Shown here: positions 7,630 through 8,009 of the stretch, piece by piece | Position numbering within the stretch: the stretch's first letter is position 1 | Layout: each line of letters starts with the position of its first letter | Origin: Aliarcobacter butzleri | GTDB lineage: Bacteria; Campylobacterota; Campylobacteria; Campylobacterales; Arcobacteraceae | Length of the DNA: 8,009 nucleotides | Direction: 5' to 3' | NCBI GenBank assembly: GCA_012522985.1 | Contig: JAAYJJ010000174.1 | Coordinates: forward strand, 1 to 8,009 | Position numbers and translations under genes: made by a program | The notes under the pieces: generated by a model | Databases searched by the model: none | Told to the model about the DNA's origin: nothing | The model's input: the letters and a program-made list of their open reading frames with translations, nothing else

Positions 7630-7720
7630 TATAAGTTTTTTTAAGTTTTTTAAAAGCTACAAATAGATAAGATTTGTTTATAAATACTCTACTATATAGT
7701 AGTATTTCCAATTCACCAAA
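7630..7720 (+). promoter_or_regulatory. galU-chemoreceptor intergenic region: weak terminator-like T-tracts, promoter boxes and a palindrome
   Basis: Two T-runs (7635-7641 and 7645-7650) follow galU. A weak TAGCT/AGCTA pairing (7623-7627 with 7655-7659) surrounds them, which is not a convincing intrinsic terminator. Further on, TTGTTT (7674-7679) and TATAGT (7695-7700) could form a promoter with a short 15-base spacer, and TATAAA (7679-7684) is an alternative -10. The TATAGT lies inside the perfect 14-base palindrome CTACTATATAGTAG (7689-7702), which could be an operator. No sigma-28 or sigma-54 consensus was recognised, although chemotaxis genes sometimes use these. Confidence 0.35.
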
Positions 7721-7729
7721 GGGGGGGGG
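7721..7729 (+). repeat. Homopolymeric G9 tract at the ribosome binding site of the chemoreceptor gene
   Basis: Nine consecutive G residues follow CACCAAA and are followed by TGC and the ATG at 7733. In a genome of about 30% G+C this is highly unusual. The tract occupies the Shine-Dalgarno position: AAAGG at its left edge is the natural anti-16S match, and any GG inside the tract could also pair. Runs of this kind slip during replication in Campylobacter and Helicobacter and cause on/off switching. Whether this one varies in length cannot be seen from one sequence. Confidence 0.8.
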
Positions 7730-7732
7730 TGC

Positions 7733-7993
7733 ATGAATTTAATTGCTGATATGTCTTTAAGAGTAAAGACTTTTTTATTGATAATTTTAGGACTTGTATT
7801 TATAGTCATTTTATCAGTTACTAGTTATATAGCATCGGGTAAATTTGAGGATATTATAGAAAAAACTGGAAGAAATGCTGATATTTTGTCCTCTATGAGG
7901 GATATAACAGAGAGCTTTCAAAGAACAAGGATAAATGTACGAGTTTTAACAACAGTCCAAACACAAGATGATTTAGGCTCTGTGATTTCTTAA
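7733..7993 (+). CDS. N-terminal part of a methyl-accepting chemotaxis protein, ended early by an in-frame TAA; probably a broken gene
   Basis: The 86-residue frame looks like the start of a transmembrane chemoreceptor. It has a short basic cytoplasmic end (SLRVK, 8-12) and a membrane helix at about 12-34. A periplasmic helix follows with the polar, Arg/Asn-rich pattern of four-helix-bundle sensors (RTRINVRVLTT, 64-74). Receptors of this class are usually over 500 residues, with HAMP and signalling domains, so the TAA at 7991-7993 cuts the gene off before the second membrane helix. After the stop the same frame reads VDELQ to the window edge, which would fit a continuing coiled helix, so a nonsense mutation (or a sequencing error) is more likely than a genuine small protein. 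The ATG is preceded by the G9 tract acting as ribosome binding site. A second ATG at codon 7 (7751) has no binding site. Ligand unknown. A sensor kinase or cyclase with the same N-terminal architecture cannot be excluded. Confidence 0.6.
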   Translation: MNLIADMSLRVKTFLLIILGLVFIVILSVTSYIASGKFEDIIEKTGRNADILSSMRDITESFQRTRINVRVLTTVQTQDDLGSVIS

Positions 7994-8009
7994 GTTGATG
8001 AGTTACAAA

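Noticed and set aside
7630..7660. Strong intrinsic terminator after galU
   Set aside because: The T-runs are present, but only a weak 5-base stem surrounds them and no GC-rich hairpin precedes them, so it was described only as terminator-like.
1..8009. CRISPR array, tRNA/rRNA gene, insertion sequence or prophage attachment site
   Set aside because: No spaced direct repeats, no cloverleaf-like segment, no transposase or integrase and no terminal inverted repeats were seen on either strand.

Overview
The window comes from an AT-rich genome, roughly 30% G+C by eye. AGA, ATA and TTA codons dominate and the genes are tightly packed. Together with the look of the GalU, UvrA and efflux proteins, this suggests a Campylobacterota (epsilonproteobacterial) bacterium, probably of the Arcobacter type. 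The genus is an inference from general resemblance, not from a database comparison.

Layout: positions 1-2022 (minus strand) hold a multidrug-type RND efflux operon. It has a lipoprotein periplasmic adaptor (943-2022) followed, after one base, by the start of the RND inner-membrane pump (1-941), which runs off the left edge. A MarR-family regulator (2183-2701, plus strand) is divergent from it. The 160-base gap between them contains an 18-base near-perfect palindrome (2078-2095) that is the best candidate operator. Next on the plus strand come full-length uvrA (2766-5588), an NDH-2-like NAD/FAD oxidoreductase only 4 bases behind it (5593-6756), galU from a TTG start with its own extended -10 promoter (6808-7629), and the beginning of a methyl-accepting chemotaxis receptor (7733-7993).

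How the genes work together: the efflux operon and MarR gene form a self-contained drug or stress-response unit. UvrA (nucleotide excision repair), the oxidoreductase (respiratory or redox) and GalU (UDP-glucose synthesis for the cell surface) are housekeeping genes read in one direction, with no obvious strong terminator between them.

The most interesting spot is the right end. The receptor gene has nine consecutive G residues (7721-7729) where its ribosome binding site should be. Its reading frame then stops at codon 87, in the periplasmic domain, while plausible receptor sequence resumes in the same frame just after the stop. This looks like a potentially length-variable (phase-variable) control tract in front of a broken or switched-off chemoreceptor. 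No wholly new multi-gene system, RNA gene, CRISPR array or insertion sequence is visible.
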